This document shows, piece by piece, positions 8,408 to 17,319 of a stretch of 39,557 nt of DNA (the stretch's first letter is position 1; the number at the start of each line of letters is the position of its first letter). Below the pieces are notes generated by a model that did no database searches, was not told the DNA's origin, and saw nothing but the letters and a program-made list of their open reading frames with translations. The stretch covers positions 1 through 39,557 of the forward strand of contig JABUFC010000033.1 of the NCBI GenBank assembly GCA_013314715.1. The letters run 5' to 3'. This DNA comes from Bacteroidales bacterium (GTDB lineage: Bacteria > Bacteroidota > Bacteroidia > Bacteroidales > GWA2-32-17). Position numbers and translations under genes: made by a program.

Positions 8408-9982
8408 TTATTCAAAAGTAAACGAACCAAACTTTATGCTTTTACCATCTTGTGCATACGTTACATAACGTTTACCAGTATTGTAAATCATCTTAGGAAT
8501 AATCACATATTTTTCATCCTGATCTTTAAACATAGAATATTTTTCGTAGCTTCCATCTGGGAATATCGAAACAATGGTAGCTAAGCCTTTAGGAAGAAGA
8601 ACGGGATTATTTTTTAATGGTTTTGTTTTAGCAGCTACTTTATTATTTAAATTAGCTTTATTGTCGTTGTAAACAATTTTTAGTTTATTCGATTCAGAAA
8701 AGGCAACATAGGAATGATAAAATCCTTTATCGTCTGGACTATATTGATTTTTAGCCACACGAATATTCCATGCCAAAACACCTTCTTTAGTTACACCAAA
8801 AACTATTAAATCGTTAAAATAATAATTATCAACATGGGTTACTTTCTTACTTGCAGGGTCAACAATATCATCTCCAACCGTGTATTCTTGTTCGGCAATT
8901 ACTGCAAAGCCACCGTTATCGAAGAAAAGGAAATCTTTTAAAATGTAATTATAATATTGTTCGGGTGTAGTGCCATTACGTTCTTGCGAGCATTCAGCCA
9001 TAAAATCTTTAGAGAACACGCGAGTAGATTTTTTGGGGTCAATAACCTCTATTTTTTGAGTTCTGGGGTTTATTTTCATATAGTAAGCACCCATAAATTC
9101 GTTGGCAAATTTTACTGTTTTATTGGCAAAAAAGCCTGCTATGAATATATTTTCTTCATTATCTAACCCAAAAATTGCATTGGCAGGCACATATTTATCA
9201 GCTTTTACATTAAATTGAGCAAACTCTTTACGCTTAGGATTATATGCCAACATTATATATTCATATTTTTCATCAGCAGTTTTTCCGGCTGCGGGTTTCT
9301 TTTTGCCAACTTGAAGACATTTAGTTAAAAAATATAAATAACCGCTTTTGCCTGCATCAAATTGAACAATATCAAATGAACGTCCTACTAATGGAAAATT
9401 CAAAGCTACATTTACATCTTCACTTAAATCGGAATTTATCAATTTAAATGATATAGCTTCATTATTGTACGATGCAAAGGTATTGTGGTATAAAATGCCT
9501 ATTTTCCCATTAATTAATTTTACCTTAAAAATATCTTTAGGAGCATTGGTTAATGGAATACTTGCTATGTCTTTAGGTTTGTTTTTTAATGTTCCATCTT
9601 GATTTATATATTGTATGTATAGAATTTTCTGACTGCTGACATTAGCATAGGTAAGTAATATGAGTTTCTGATTCAAATAAAACATATCGAAGAAATGGGT
9701 TTGTAAGCCATTTACACTAGGCATAATGATTTGATTTGTCGATTCTATGGTATTCGTGGTAGAAGAAATGTATTCTAAATAGGTATTATCATCGGTAATT
9801 TCTATTGGTGATTTTGATTTTATGACATAATAACCATCCTTATCGTGCCCAATAACTTTATGGTACCACGTGTTTTTTTCAAGAACCACATTACTACCCC
9901 AATCCATTTCTACCGATTGAGCATAGGTTAAAGCACTAAAAATTACAATAAAAGCAAAAACTAAAATATTTTTCATAACCAT
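8408..9982 (-). CDS. Secreted protein of unknown function, possibly beta-propeller
   Basis: I do not recognise this 524-residue protein. It has a clear signal peptide (MVMKNILVFAFIVIFSALTYAQ) and no further membrane helix, so it should be exported. The body is rich in short beta-like stretches with hydrophobic/aromatic alternation and Asp-Gly or Asn-Gly turns, such as VIGHDKDGYYVIKS, GLDNEENIFIAGFF and VFGVTKEGVLAWNIRV. This suggests a propeller-like fold, but no standard blade signature repeats cleanly. No sorting-type C-terminus is visible; it ends KSIKFGSFTFE, so it is probably periplasmic or an outer-membrane-associated partner. Met3 (9976) is an equally possible start. A TATCTTTG box lies 18 bases upstream. 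It stands alone between rlmN and a convergent operon. Confidence 0.75.
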   Translation of the reverse strand: MVMKNILVFAFIVIFSALTYAQSVEMDWGSNVVLEKNTWYHKVIGHDKDGYYVIKSKSPIEITDDNTYLEYISSTTNTIESTNQIIMPSVNGLQTHFFDMFYLNQKLILLTYANVSSQKILYIQYINQDGTLKNKPKDIASIPLTNAPKDIFKVKLINGKIGILYHNTFASYNNEAISFKLINSDLSEDVNVALNFPLVGRSFDIVQFDAGKSGYLYFLTKCLQVGKKKPAAGKTADEKYEYIMLAYNPKRKEFAQFNVKADKYVPANAIFGLDNEENIFIAGFFANKTVKFANEFMGAYYMKINPRTQKIEVIDPKKSTRVFSKDFMAECSQERNGTTPEQYYNYILKDFLFFDNGGFAVIAEQEYTVGDDIVDPASKKVTHVDNYYFNDLIVFGVTKEGVLAWNIRVAKNQYSPDDKGFYHSYVAFSESNKLKIVYNDNKANLNNKVAAKTKPLKNNPVLLPKGLATIVSIFPDGSYEKYSMFKDQDEKYVIIPKMIYNTGKRYVTYAQDGKSIKFGSFTFE

Positions 9983-10000
9983 AAAATTTTCTTTTTGCTA

Positions 10001-10008
10001 CAAAGATA
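10001..10008 (-). promoter_or_regulatory. Candidate -7 promoter element for the secreted protein at 8408-9982
   Basis: The minus strand reads TATCTTTG, a full match to the Bacteroidota -7 consensus TAnnTTTG, 18 bases before the start codon. No TTTG box sits at the expected distance upstream, so the site is supported by one element only. Confidence 0.4.
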
Positions 10009-10028
10009 TATTTTTCGATACAAAATTC

Positions 10029-11072
10029 CTACTTTTTTAAAATTTTATTTGCTAGCTGACCACATGCAGCATCAATATCTATACCGCGACTTTTACGATG
10101 CTTTACAATAAAATTCTTTGATTTTATCAACGTTTTAAAATGTTCAATTTGTTCGATTGAAGACGATTTAAAGTTCTTATCATCTACACTATTATACGAG
10201 ATTAAATTAATTTTTGCATTTACATGGCTAGAATAACGAATAAGTGCCCTTGCATCTTTGTCGCCATCATTCACACCATCTAGCATTAAATATTCAAAAG
10301 TGATTTTTTGTTGCGTCTTTTGTGTATAATATTTCAACGCATCTAAAAGCTTTTCGAGAGAGTATTTTTTTGCAAATGGTATAAGCGTTTCGCGTTTTTC
10401 TTGAATAGCCGAATGAAGCGATATAGCTAATTCAACACCCAATTTTTCGTCAGCAAGCTTTTTAATACCTTCTGGAATACCAACAGTAGATAATGTAATT
10501 CGTTGTGCCGACCATCCTAAGCCATCTTTATTGCAAATAGTATGTATGGCTTTGATAGTATTGTCGTAGTTCAGCAATGGCTCGCCCATGCCCATCACAA
10601 CAATATTGGTCAAGGAGTGCCCAAATTGCTTCAATGATAGGCTATTCAGGTCAATAACTTGGTCAAATATTTCACCATGGCTAAGATTACGCATAAAACC
10701 GAGTTGTCCCGTTGCGCAAAAAGCACATTTGACAGGGCATCCCACTTGTGTCGATATACATGCAGTAAAGCGTTCATCAGATGGAATTACAACACCTTCT
10801 ACAATCTGTTTGTCATAAAGTTCGAAAGCTGCTTTGAGTGTGGCATCGCTAGCTTTTTGAAAGGTCAATAAACGTATTCTGTCCCAGCTAAACGATTCCT
10901 TTATTTTTGTTCGTAAAGATTCTGGCAAATTGGTCATTTCGTCTATTTCGTGGATGCCTTTTTTCCAGAGCCATTCTTCAATTTGTTTAACACGAAATGT
11001 TTTTTCGCCTATGGATAGCAACCATTGCGACCACTCATCTTTGCTAATGTTTCTAAGAAAAGGTTTTATCAT
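10029..11072 (-). CDS. rlmN: 23S rRNA (adenine2503-C2)/tRNA methyltransferase RlmN
   Basis: This cytoplasmic radical SAM enzyme methylates C2 of A2503 in 23S rRNA, and of A37 in some tRNAs in relatives. The 347 residues match the family length. Visible features are the [4Fe-4S] motif CPVKCAFC (Cys112, Cys116, Cys119), the preceding conserved Cys105 in TACISTQVGC, the GMGEPLLN segment, and the C-terminal DIDAACGQL with Cys337. Cys337 corresponds to the cysteine that is transiently methylated in the E. coli enzyme. Its ATG directly follows the TAA stop of the upstream 1312-residue protein (TAAATG, no spacer). No promoter is evident in between, so translation is probably coupled to that very large secreted-protein gene, an odd partner for an RNA-modifying enzyme. 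Confidence 0.95.
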   Translation of the reverse strand: MIKPFLRNISKDEWSQWLLSIGEKTFRVKQIEEWLWKKGIHEIDEMTNLPESLRTKIKESFSWDRIRLLTFQKASDATLKAAFELYDKQIVEGVVIPSDERFTACISTQVGCPVKCAFCATGQLGFMRNLSHGEIFDQVIDLNSLSLKQFGHSLTNIVVMGMGEPLLNYDNTIKAIHTICNKDGLGWSAQRITLSTVGIPEGIKKLADEKLGVELAISLHSAIQEKRETLIPFAKKYSLEKLLDALKYYTQKTQQKITFEYLMLDGVNDGDKDARALIRYSSHVNAKINLISYNSVDDKNFKSSSIEQIEHFKTLIKSKNFIVKHRKSRGIDIDAACGQLANKILKK

Positions 11073-14000
11073 TTATCGTAAATAACCTCCAACAACACAA
11101 GTTTTTTTATACGAATGTGTGGTGCCATTTAAATTAAACACTTCTACATAAACTATATATATACCTATTTCGGCTTTGGTTTTAGCATCGGTCAAGCCAT
11201 CCCACGTAAAGTAGCCTTCGATGCCACACATTTCGTTACGAATTAAACGACGAATTTCTCTTCCTTTGGCGTCGAAAATAGTAATATTAGCCACATAACC
11301 CGGTTCAGAAAATTTATAACGAATATTAAGAATATCATCACGACCATCCATATCAGGGCTGAAAACCTCGGGTTCAACTGTTATTTCGGCACTATTATCT
11401 TCAAAATGTGCGTATTGTGAATTTTTATAAGTAGGAGTTCCAAAACCACAACTTTGTGAAGCAGAATGCCAATTCTTATCATCTTGGGTAGGTAATTCGG
11501 GATGAATACGTTCTAAAGCAACTCCTTTAAACGAATTGAGTAATTGAAAATGCATTTCTTCGGTATAACTAAAATCATCAATAAATTCGAAGCTTTTGTT
11601 AACAAACGTTATACGCCCAGAAGTTGACGTTAAAGACGGAAACGAAGGCATTTCCAAGATTTTCTTTGGAAAAGGTGTTGAATAGAAAGATGTAACTCCT
11701 TTAGCTGATTTAGTTATCACAACATAATCGTAAGGGAACAAATAAAAACCTTCGGTCGTAATTTCATATAAATCGGTTATTTGCCCAGTATTATCGACTT
11801 CTGCCCACTTTACATCTTTTAAATTATACGTATGTTGAGTTGGATTGTAAAGTTCTACATAATCGCTCCCTCCTGTATTTTCATAAAACAATACTTCGTT
11901 AATAATAAAGCTACCCGGAACAATACTATCGCCAATTGCAAATGAGGTTGTAAGCGTAGAACTTGTAATATTACCAGCGCAATCTTTTATTCCGGCATCA
12001 ACCGAAATAGTATAAACGGTATCTTTTATAAATCCGGCTTGCTGAAATACTAATAAAACTTTTTTCTGGTCATTATTGATAAAGCTTGCCGTAATAGGAT
12101 TTCCAATACCATGATCTACAGTAAAATTTGCAGGTATTAACCATTGATTATCAAGTATGGTTTCATTAAAAGTTAAAATAAGTGTATCGGGTTCTATTAA
12201 AGCGGCTCTTAGCAAATCAGGCATTTGAACATCAGGATTGCTTCGATAAACAGAATTTTGAGTTCCTGGAGTGCCTCCTTTTACATTGCTCGAAGCTATC
12301 CAATTAGCTGATTCGCCACATGGATTCATCGGGTCTATTTGTTCTAAACTCCAACCACCATCATCTTTAAAACTACTCTGATACCAATTATCCGAATAAT
12401 ACACATAATGAATGGTTCTTCCATCATTGCTTTTAAGATTTAACGAAGTACCGCTATTAGTTAAAGCTGTTGTACTCGAAATCACAGGCAAAACATCGCC
12501 ATATACACTTAAAGCACTTACCGCAGAGCTATGGCATAAAATTACATAACCATTGGCAGGTAATTGGTATGCTGGTAAAAGATTTGCGGTTGTTCCAATG
12601 GTAAGTGTCCAATCTTTTAACTGAATAGGATACGAACTACGATTGTAAAGTTCAAGGTATTCGTACTCGGGCAATTGTACCGAAGGGCTTGGGTCTGCCA
12701 TTATTTCGTTAATCTGAACATCAAAGGGTTGAACATAGTACCACATAAAATTTTCAGCTAAGGGTTGCGGAATTTGATTTCCTGCTAAATCGTGTAAATT
12801 GAAAAAAGCAATGGTATATGGCTGTCCCGAAATAAAAGGATTGGCAAATGTTAAATGAATTAATGCCGCATTCATATTATCGCGAACCGCTGTTGCAGGG
12901 ACTCCAATATTATTGTTTACTACATAATTATTTACGTTTTGAGCATCACTCAACGAAATTCCCTCGGTAAAGAGCAAATCGATATGCAATGAATCTAAAA
13001 CATTTAATTCCTGTAGGGTTGGCTGAATAGTATCAATACGAACCGTACCAGTGTAAAAATCATCAAAATAAAATTTTCCTGTACCATAGGTTGACGAATA
13101 TTTGCAAACTATACCCGTAAACACAATGCTGTCGTTAAAATTCAAATCGTTAGCAGTAGCTTGTAAAACAAAGGCAGAACCACCTACATAATCAGCATAC
13201 ATACGCCATAACCCTGCTGCATCGCGAATAACTTTTATCCTCACTGTGGGTGAGCTTGATATAGCAGCCAAGGTACCGGTTGCCAATAATGTTTGAGTGC
13301 TGCTGTCTTGATAATACAACTTAAGAGCATCCGAAGAACCGTCTTCGCCTAATTGAATATAATAGCCTTTTAACGCAGAACTGGTTAAATCGCTTTTATC
13401 AGCCATCAGGTAATATTTAGCATTATTGTTGCTTGAAGGACTAAAATTCAAATTTATCCACGCTTGCCATTCTATACTATCTGTTGGTAATTTGACCGGA
13501 GTAGATAAATATGAATAATTGGATGAACCCGAGGGCGTTGTGTTTAAAGCTAACTGGTACGATGTATTCACAATGAAATCGCCGGTGCTTCCAATCCATG
13601 TCGGGTTTTGACTAAAATCTCCATCTATAAACGATTCATCTAAAACAGTAGGAGCATTTATAGCATAAATAAAATTCGTATATACTGGAGTTAATTGCGC
13701 ATTTACATCACTAAGCATAATCTGGAATATATCGGCGGCATTGTAAGTTAAATCATTCCATGATGCTACTCCATTTTGAGCTGCAATAACAAGTGTTTGC
13801 GATGACTGTAATTGTCCGCTACCCAATGTTACCTGAGCTTGAATATTGGCAGAAAAATCAATATCGCGGTTGCCATTTATATCGGTAACTTCGCACGATA
13901 AAGCAAAAGGCACCATCGGAAATACTAACGATGGTTGGACAATAAGGTTTATTTTCTTCCCTACTACATCGATAGTAAATATATTCGATTGTACAGCACT

Positions 14001-15011
14001 AAAAGATGTTGAAAAACCTGAACCTGATAAATACGAATCAAAACAGGTGGCATCAATTATAAATTGCAATGCTGTGCCATCAACAATTGCAGAATCTTTT
14101 AGAAAGACATATAAATCTATATCAACACTTCCACCATTGGTAACAACCAAATCGCCACTATTAAAGCTAAAATTGATGCTACCTTGCCCAATGGTGGTAT
14201 CGGTAGCACTCACATTATTACCATTAGCTTTAATAAATGCTCCTTTTAAAATCTGAAGCCAATTGGCACTATTGGCGTTTTTAATGGATATAGTCGAAAC
14301 ATAAGTTGGCAAACCATCTGAAGTACCTACATCATTTATTTTAAATGAAAAAACTTTTTTTGCTAAATTGGCTAATGTTCGAACAGACGAAATAGTATCG
14401 GCAGCAACCTGAGTAACTGGCTCAGAGGCATAACTATCGTTATCGTTTAAATTGACAGGAGTTACAGTACCGATTAAAGCCAAAGTATTATCGTTGATAC
14501 GCCAAGTGCCCGTGCTTCCTTCTGCTTGATAACCATACCAACGTATGTAAAGGGTCTCGCCATTATTTACAATAATATTTAACCCTGTAAGCGTGCCATC
14601 ACGTTCCAAATCATCGTCGGGAACAGTAACGGTTGCTAAAGTAGTATAAGTAGCAAAATTGGCAACATTGGATATTCTTACCTGATATTCATGAATGCCA
14701 GTTAAAGAACGGCGTTCACCAAAACTTATAGTAGTAATTTTAACTTTATAACCTGTGTTAGGAGCAATCGAGATTTGATAATAATCGGCAGTATCGGGCA
14801 ATGTATTGGAAGTCCAACCCGAGCAAGAAGCACCTGAGGTTCCAAAACTCAACGTATTAAGCCCCGTCCCTTTTTTAAAAACACCAGCTGTTACATTTAC
14901 ATCTACATTAGCAGGGTTTCCGTCTGAAGTTAATGGCCAATTAGCTAATTGAGCCCAAGCAGAAAAAACATAAAACACACCTAAAAGCGATGTTAAATAA
15001 AACTTTCGCAT
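11073..15011 (-). CDS. Large secreted lamin-tail-domain protein with FlgD-like/T9SS-type C-terminus
   Basis: The 1312 residues start with a signal peptide ending near Ala20-Gln21 (VFSAWAQ). The N-terminal third contains beta-sandwich-like segments. Two lamin-tail-like domains follow, about residues 764-905 (VQINEIMADPSPS ... EYLELYNRSSYPIQLKDW) and 1032-1195 (FIINEVLFYENTGGSDYVELYNPTQ). In each, a conserved IxEI/INEV, a YxELYN core and a late P-G-(T/x)-x-(N/S) turn are visible. The last hundred residues (EVFSPDMDGRDDILNIRYKF ... TWDGLTDAKTKAEIGIYIVYVE) resemble a FlgD Ig-like domain, which commonly serves as a T9SS sorting C-terminus in this phylum. Substrate or ligand is unknown. It is the first gene of a unit with rlmN, which starts on the base after its stop codon. 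Confidence 0.85.
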   Translation of the reverse strand: MRKFYLTSLLGVFYVFSAWAQLANWPLTSDGNPANVDVNVTAGVFKKGTGLNTLSFGTSGASCSGWTSNTLPDTADYYQISIAPNTGYKVKITTISFGERRSLTGIHEYQVRISNVANFATYTTLATVTVPDDDLERDGTLTGLNIIVNNGETLYIRWYGYQAEGSTGTWRINDNTLALIGTVTPVNLNDNDSYASEPVTQVAADTISSVRTLANLAKKVFSFKINDVGTSDGLPTYVSTISIKNANSANWLQILKGAFIKANGNNVSATDTTIGQGSINFSFNSGDLVVTNGGSVDIDLYVFLKDSAIVDGTALQFIIDATCFDSYLSGSGFSTSFSAVQSNIFTIDVVGKKINLIVQPSLVFPMVPFALSCEVTDINGNRDIDFSANIQAQVTLGSGQLQSSQTLVIAAQNGVASWNDLTYNAADIFQIMLSDVNAQLTPVYTNFIYAINAPTVLDESFIDGDFSQNPTWIGSTGDFIVNTSYQLALNTTPSGSSNYSYLSTPVKLPTDSIEWQAWINLNFSPSSNNNAKYYLMADKSDLTSSALKGYYIQLGEDGSSDALKLYYQDSSTQTLLATGTLAAISSSPTVRIKVIRDAAGLWRMYADYVGGSAFVLQATANDLNFNDSIVFTGIVCKYSSTYGTGKFYFDDFYTGTVRIDTIQPTLQELNVLDSLHIDLLFTEGISLSDAQNVNNYVVNNNIGVPATAVRDNMNAALIHLTFANPFISGQPYTIAFFNLHDLAGNQIPQPLAENFMWYYVQPFDVQINEIMADPSPSVQLPEYEYLELYNRSSYPIQLKDWTLTIGTTANLLPAYQLPANGYVILCHSSAVSALSVYGDVLPVISSTTALTNSGTSLNLKSNDGRTIHYVYYSDNWYQSSFKDDGGWSLEQIDPMNPCGESANWIASSNVKGGTPGTQNSVYRSNPDVQMPDLLRAALIEPDTLILTFNETILDNQWLIPANFTVDHGIGNPITASFINNDQKKVLLVFQQAGFIKDTVYTISVDAGIKDCAGNITSSTLTTSFAIGDSIVPGSFIINEVLFYENTGGSDYVELYNPTQHTYNLKDVKWAEVDNTGQITDLYEITTEGFYLFPYDYVVITKSAKGVTSFYSTPFPKKILEMPSFPSLTSTSGRITFVNKSFEFIDDFSYTEEMHFQLLNSFKGVALERIHPELPTQDDKNWHSASQSCGFGTPTYKNSQYAHFEDNSAEITVEPEVFSPDMDGRDDILNIRYKFSEPGYVANITIFDAKGREIRRLIRNEMCGIEGYFTWDGLTDAKTKAEIGIYIVYVEVFNLNGTTHSYKKTCVVGGYLR

Positions 15012-15030
15012 AAAAATATTTTTAGAGGTG

Positions 15031-15038
15031 TAAAGATA
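15031..15038 (-). promoter_or_regulatory. Candidate -7 element for the lamin-tail protein gene
   Basis: The minus strand reads TATCTTTA, one base off the TAnnTTTG consensus, 19 bases before the start codon at 15011. No TTTG box is seen at the expected distance. Weak. Confidence 0.3.
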
Positions 15039-15058
15039 AAGTAAATTGACAAAAAAAA

Positions 15059-15484
15059 CTAATCTTTAAGCCTAAACTGAAAACGCTTTTTGATTTTTGA
15101 ATTGAAAAAATATAGCATTAAATAATAAAGGACTAAAGATACTAAACCTAGTAATCCGGCAATAGCTTCGTTATGACTTAGTCCATAAGCCACAAAAACA
15201 GATATTATCATTACTAATAATGGCACGACATAGCTCAACATTACAGCCAAATTGCCATTGCTTTGATTCATTTGAACTATAACATTTTTACCTATAGTAT
15301 AATTAGAAGTATCGTTCACCAAAACCTCCACCTCTTTTTCTTTTGCCTCACTGCCTAACGACATTGTGCAAGCCTCTTTACTACTACAATGATTACAAGC
15401 AGAAGTGGAAACAATACTGACAATCAAGGTTTGTTTATCTTTTATTTCCTTAATAATTCCAGGATGATCAATTATTTCTGTCAT
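15059..15484 (-). CDS. RseC/MucC-like membrane protein (SoxR-reducing-system RseC family)
   Basis: This 141-residue protein has a cytoplasmic N-terminal part with the family's cysteine cluster (SACNHCSSKEAC; Cys30, Cys33, Cys39) and two adjacent transmembrane helices in the second half (about 84-104 and 107-127), ending in a basic tail. In other bacteria RseC accompanies the Rnf electron-transport complex or takes part in SoxR reduction and sigma-E control. Here no rnf gene adjoins it, so the redox partner is not visible in the window. A minus-strand TAACTTTG box lies 8 bases upstream of the start, which implies its own promoter and a very short leader. Confidence 0.82.
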   Translation of the reverse strand: MTEIIDHPGIIKEIKDKQTLIVSIVSTSACNHCSSKEACTMSLGSEAKEKEVEVLVNDTSNYTIGKNVIVQMNQSNGNLAVMLSYVVPLLVMIISVFVAYGLSHNEAIAGLLGLVSLVLYYLMLYFFNSKIKKRFQFRLKD

Positions 15485-15492
15485 AATGGATA

Positions 15493-15500
15493 CAAAGTTA
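15493..15500 (-). promoter_or_regulatory. Candidate -7 element for the rseC-like gene
   Basis: The minus strand reads TAACTTTG, a full -7 consensus match, ending 8 bases before the start codon. Transcription would begin only a few bases before the ATG. No clear -33 box is present. Confidence 0.35.
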
Positions 15501-15520
15501 GTTCACTTTTTTCGAAAAAC

Positions 15521-16447
15521 CTATAAAGGACTCGAATCATGAAAACGCTTCATGATTTGCTCTAACTCTTGTTTAAAGGTGAGTTTAGATGTTTGTGCCA
15601 AAGAAAGAATATTTTCGTCGGGTTTAACAACTAATTCACGCATTTTCATATGCTGGTTGATATAAAGCATTTCCATATCAGGGTATAGCTCCTGAATAGC
15701 CGAAGCAACCTCTAAAATAGGCATTACTCTATCAACAGCATTATAGATGCCTGGTTTTAAATCACTATAAATTAGCCGATTAAGAATTTCGGTTATCTTA
15801 TCAATATAAATAAACGAACGTCGTTGCATTCCATCGCCATAAATATTTATTCGTCCGTTAAAACTAGCATCGAACATAAATCGGTTGATAACGGCATCGA
15901 AACGCATACTTATACCATAACCATAAACATTGCCACAACGCAAAATATAAGTTGGTATTTTGTTCATTAGACGCAAAACATGTTGTTCGCCTCTATATTT
16001 AGATATACCATAAAACGATTGTGGGTTAGGCGTTGAGTCGATAGTCATTTCTTCGGACGATGCACCGTAAACCGAAGCACTGCTTAAATAAACAAACTTT
16101 TTTACCTTACTTTCTTCAACGGCATAAACCAATTCGGCAGTGCCCCAGTGATTCACCTGTTCAAACAAATGTGAACTCTCGTTCGACAAAGGAGTAGAAA
16201 CACGAGCTGCCAAGTGGTAAACTATATCTACATCTTTTACAACATTTTTTAAGGTTCGCGAATCGAGCAGTTCGCCTTTGACAAATTTTACTTTTCCACG
16301 CTTAATTCCCGAATGCAAAAAAATATTGTAATTGCCACGGCTTAGGTTGTCGTATAAAATAACTTGTTCCACTTCGGGCATTAACACCAATTGGCGTATA
16401 AGTTCTGTTCCGATATATCCGGCACCTCCGGTAACTAATATGTTCAT
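15521..16447 (-). CDS. NAD-dependent sugar-nucleotide epimerase/dehydratase (extended SDR)
   Basis: The 308 residues have the full extended short-chain dehydrogenase pattern. The NAD-binding GGAGYIG lies at residues 7-13, an acidic residue (Asp33, LYDN) at the end of beta-2 favours NAD(H) over NADP(H), and HLAARVS sits at about 78-84. The catalytic Ser cluster SSASVYG is at about 122-128 and the Tyr146-x-x-x-Lys150 pair in YGISK. The C-terminal half binds the nucleotide sugar (RRSFIYIDKI). It most resembles GalE-like or dTDP-glucose-type enzymes, but the exact substrate cannot be assigned. It starts 16 bases after the APS/PAPS reductase gene with no promoter between them, so the two are probably cotranscribed. 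That raises a possible link to sulfated or modified sugars, which is speculative. Confidence 0.88.
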   Translation of the reverse strand: MNILVTGGAGYIGTELIRQLVLMPEVEQVILYDNLSRGNYNIFLHSGIKRGKVKFVKGELLDSRTLKNVVKDVDIVYHLAARVSTPLSNESSHLFEQVNHWGTAELVYAVEESKVKKFVYLSSASVYGASSEEMTIDSTPNPQSFYGISKYRGEQHVLRLMNKIPTYILRCGNVYGYGISMRFDAVINRFMFDASFNGRINIYGDGMQRRSFIYIDKITEILNRLIYSDLKPGIYNAVDRVMPILEVASAIQELYPDMEMLYINQHMKMRELVVKPDENILSLAQTSKLTFKQELEQIMKRFHDSSPL

Positions 16448-16463
16448 CTGTAATTATTTTAAT

Positions 16464-17123
16464 CTACTTTTTAATCACCAAATCGGTATTTAAACCACAT
16501 TCGTTCTTTTTTAAACCTTTCCAACGCCCTGCACGCTCATCGTCTTCGAGTGAAATCTTTGCAGTACAAGGCTCACAGCCAATGCTTACATAACCTTTAT
16601 CGTCAAGCGGATGACGTGGAAGATTATGCTCACGAATATACTGATAAACCATTTGTTTAGTCCAATCGAGCATAGGATGAAAACGTATAACATTGTGGGG
16701 TGCAAAATCTTCTTCGTATAACTCTGCTCTTACTTTACTCTGATCGGCTCGCACTCCATTTATCCACACATCGTAATCGGCTAAAATGGGATCTAACGGT
16801 TGAATTTTATTCAAATAACAACAATAGTCAGGATCGCTGGTAAAAAGCAAATTGCCTTTAGCATCACGCTGCAATATTTTAGGAACCTGTGGTTTTAAAT
16901 CGATCACCCTCAAATTAAATAAACGCACCAATTCATCTTTATACGTTATCGTTTCAGGAAATAAATAACCGGTGTTTATAAAATAAATGGGAATCGTATG
17001 GTCGATACGGCTAATAATATGAAGCAAAACCACACTCTGAGTCTGAAAAGAAGAAGTAGCAAAGAGTTTCTTTTCCTGATGTTTGTATAATTTTATCCTG
17101 CGTTCTATTTCTTCAAAAGTCAT
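16464..17123 (-). CDS. cysH: Assimilatory adenylylsulfate/PAPS reductase (CysH family, 4Fe-4S type)
   Basis: This enzyme reduces activated sulfate (APS or PAPS) to sulfite using thioredoxin or glutaredoxin in assimilatory sulfate reduction. I chose the start at 17123 (MTFEEIERR), giving 219 residues. An in-frame ATG six codons upstream adds MQKYYC, which has no family resemblance. Visible are the PP-loop region, INTGYLFPETITY, the Cys-Cys pair in DPDYCCYLNKI (101-102), the pair in SIGCEPCTAK (183, 186), and the nucleophile in ECGLN (209). The CC...CxxC set is the [4Fe-4S] signature that usually marks APS-type reductases, against fungal and enterobacterial PAPS enzymes. The C-terminal motif is ECGLN where ECGIH is common. 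No ATP sulfurylase or sulfite reductase gene is in the window. Confidence 0.88.
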   Translation of the reverse strand: MTFEEIERRIKLYKHQEKKLFATSSFQTQSVVLLHIISRIDHTIPIYFINTGYLFPETITYKDELVRLFNLRVIDLKPQVPKILQRDAKGNLLFTSDPDYCCYLNKIQPLDPILADYDVWINGVRADQSKVRAELYEEDFAPHNVIRFHPMLDWTKQMVYQYIREHNLPRHPLDDKGYVSIGCEPCTAKISLEDDERAGRWKGLKKNECGLNTDLVIKK

Positions 17124-17268
17124 ACAATAATATTTTTGCAAAAATAACTATTTTTTCCTACAAAATTGATAGACTATTATAAACAGTTTTTTTAATAATA
17201 GCCATTATTGTTTTGATATTAACACAAATATTTTTATTAAACTTTTACAATTGGTGTATTTTTTGATA

Positions 17269-17276
17269 TATCTTTG
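17269..17276 (+). promoter_or_regulatory. Candidate -7 element for the DUF4783-nadC-yihY operon
   Basis: TATCTTTG, a full -7 consensus match, lies 43 bases before the ATG at 17320. A poor TTTA box occurs about 21 bases upstream. It sits inside the longer open frame that begins at 17251, which argues that translation really starts at 17320. The rest of the divergent gap 17142-17250 is AT-rich with only short weak dyads. Confidence 0.45.
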
Positions 17277-17319
17277 TGCTTATATAAGTTTATATTTTGT
17301 AACCTTAATTTTATTGTAT

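Noticed and set aside
13846-14256. A 136-residue plus-strand frame inside the lamin-tail protein gene
   Set aside because: It lies opposite a continuous, well-supported coding frame and encodes no recognisable domain; treated as a shadow.
16464-17141. CysH start at 17141
   Set aside because: The six extra residues do not resemble the family, and a TATTTTTG box overlaps this ATG on the minus strand; the start at 17123 is preferred, though not proven.
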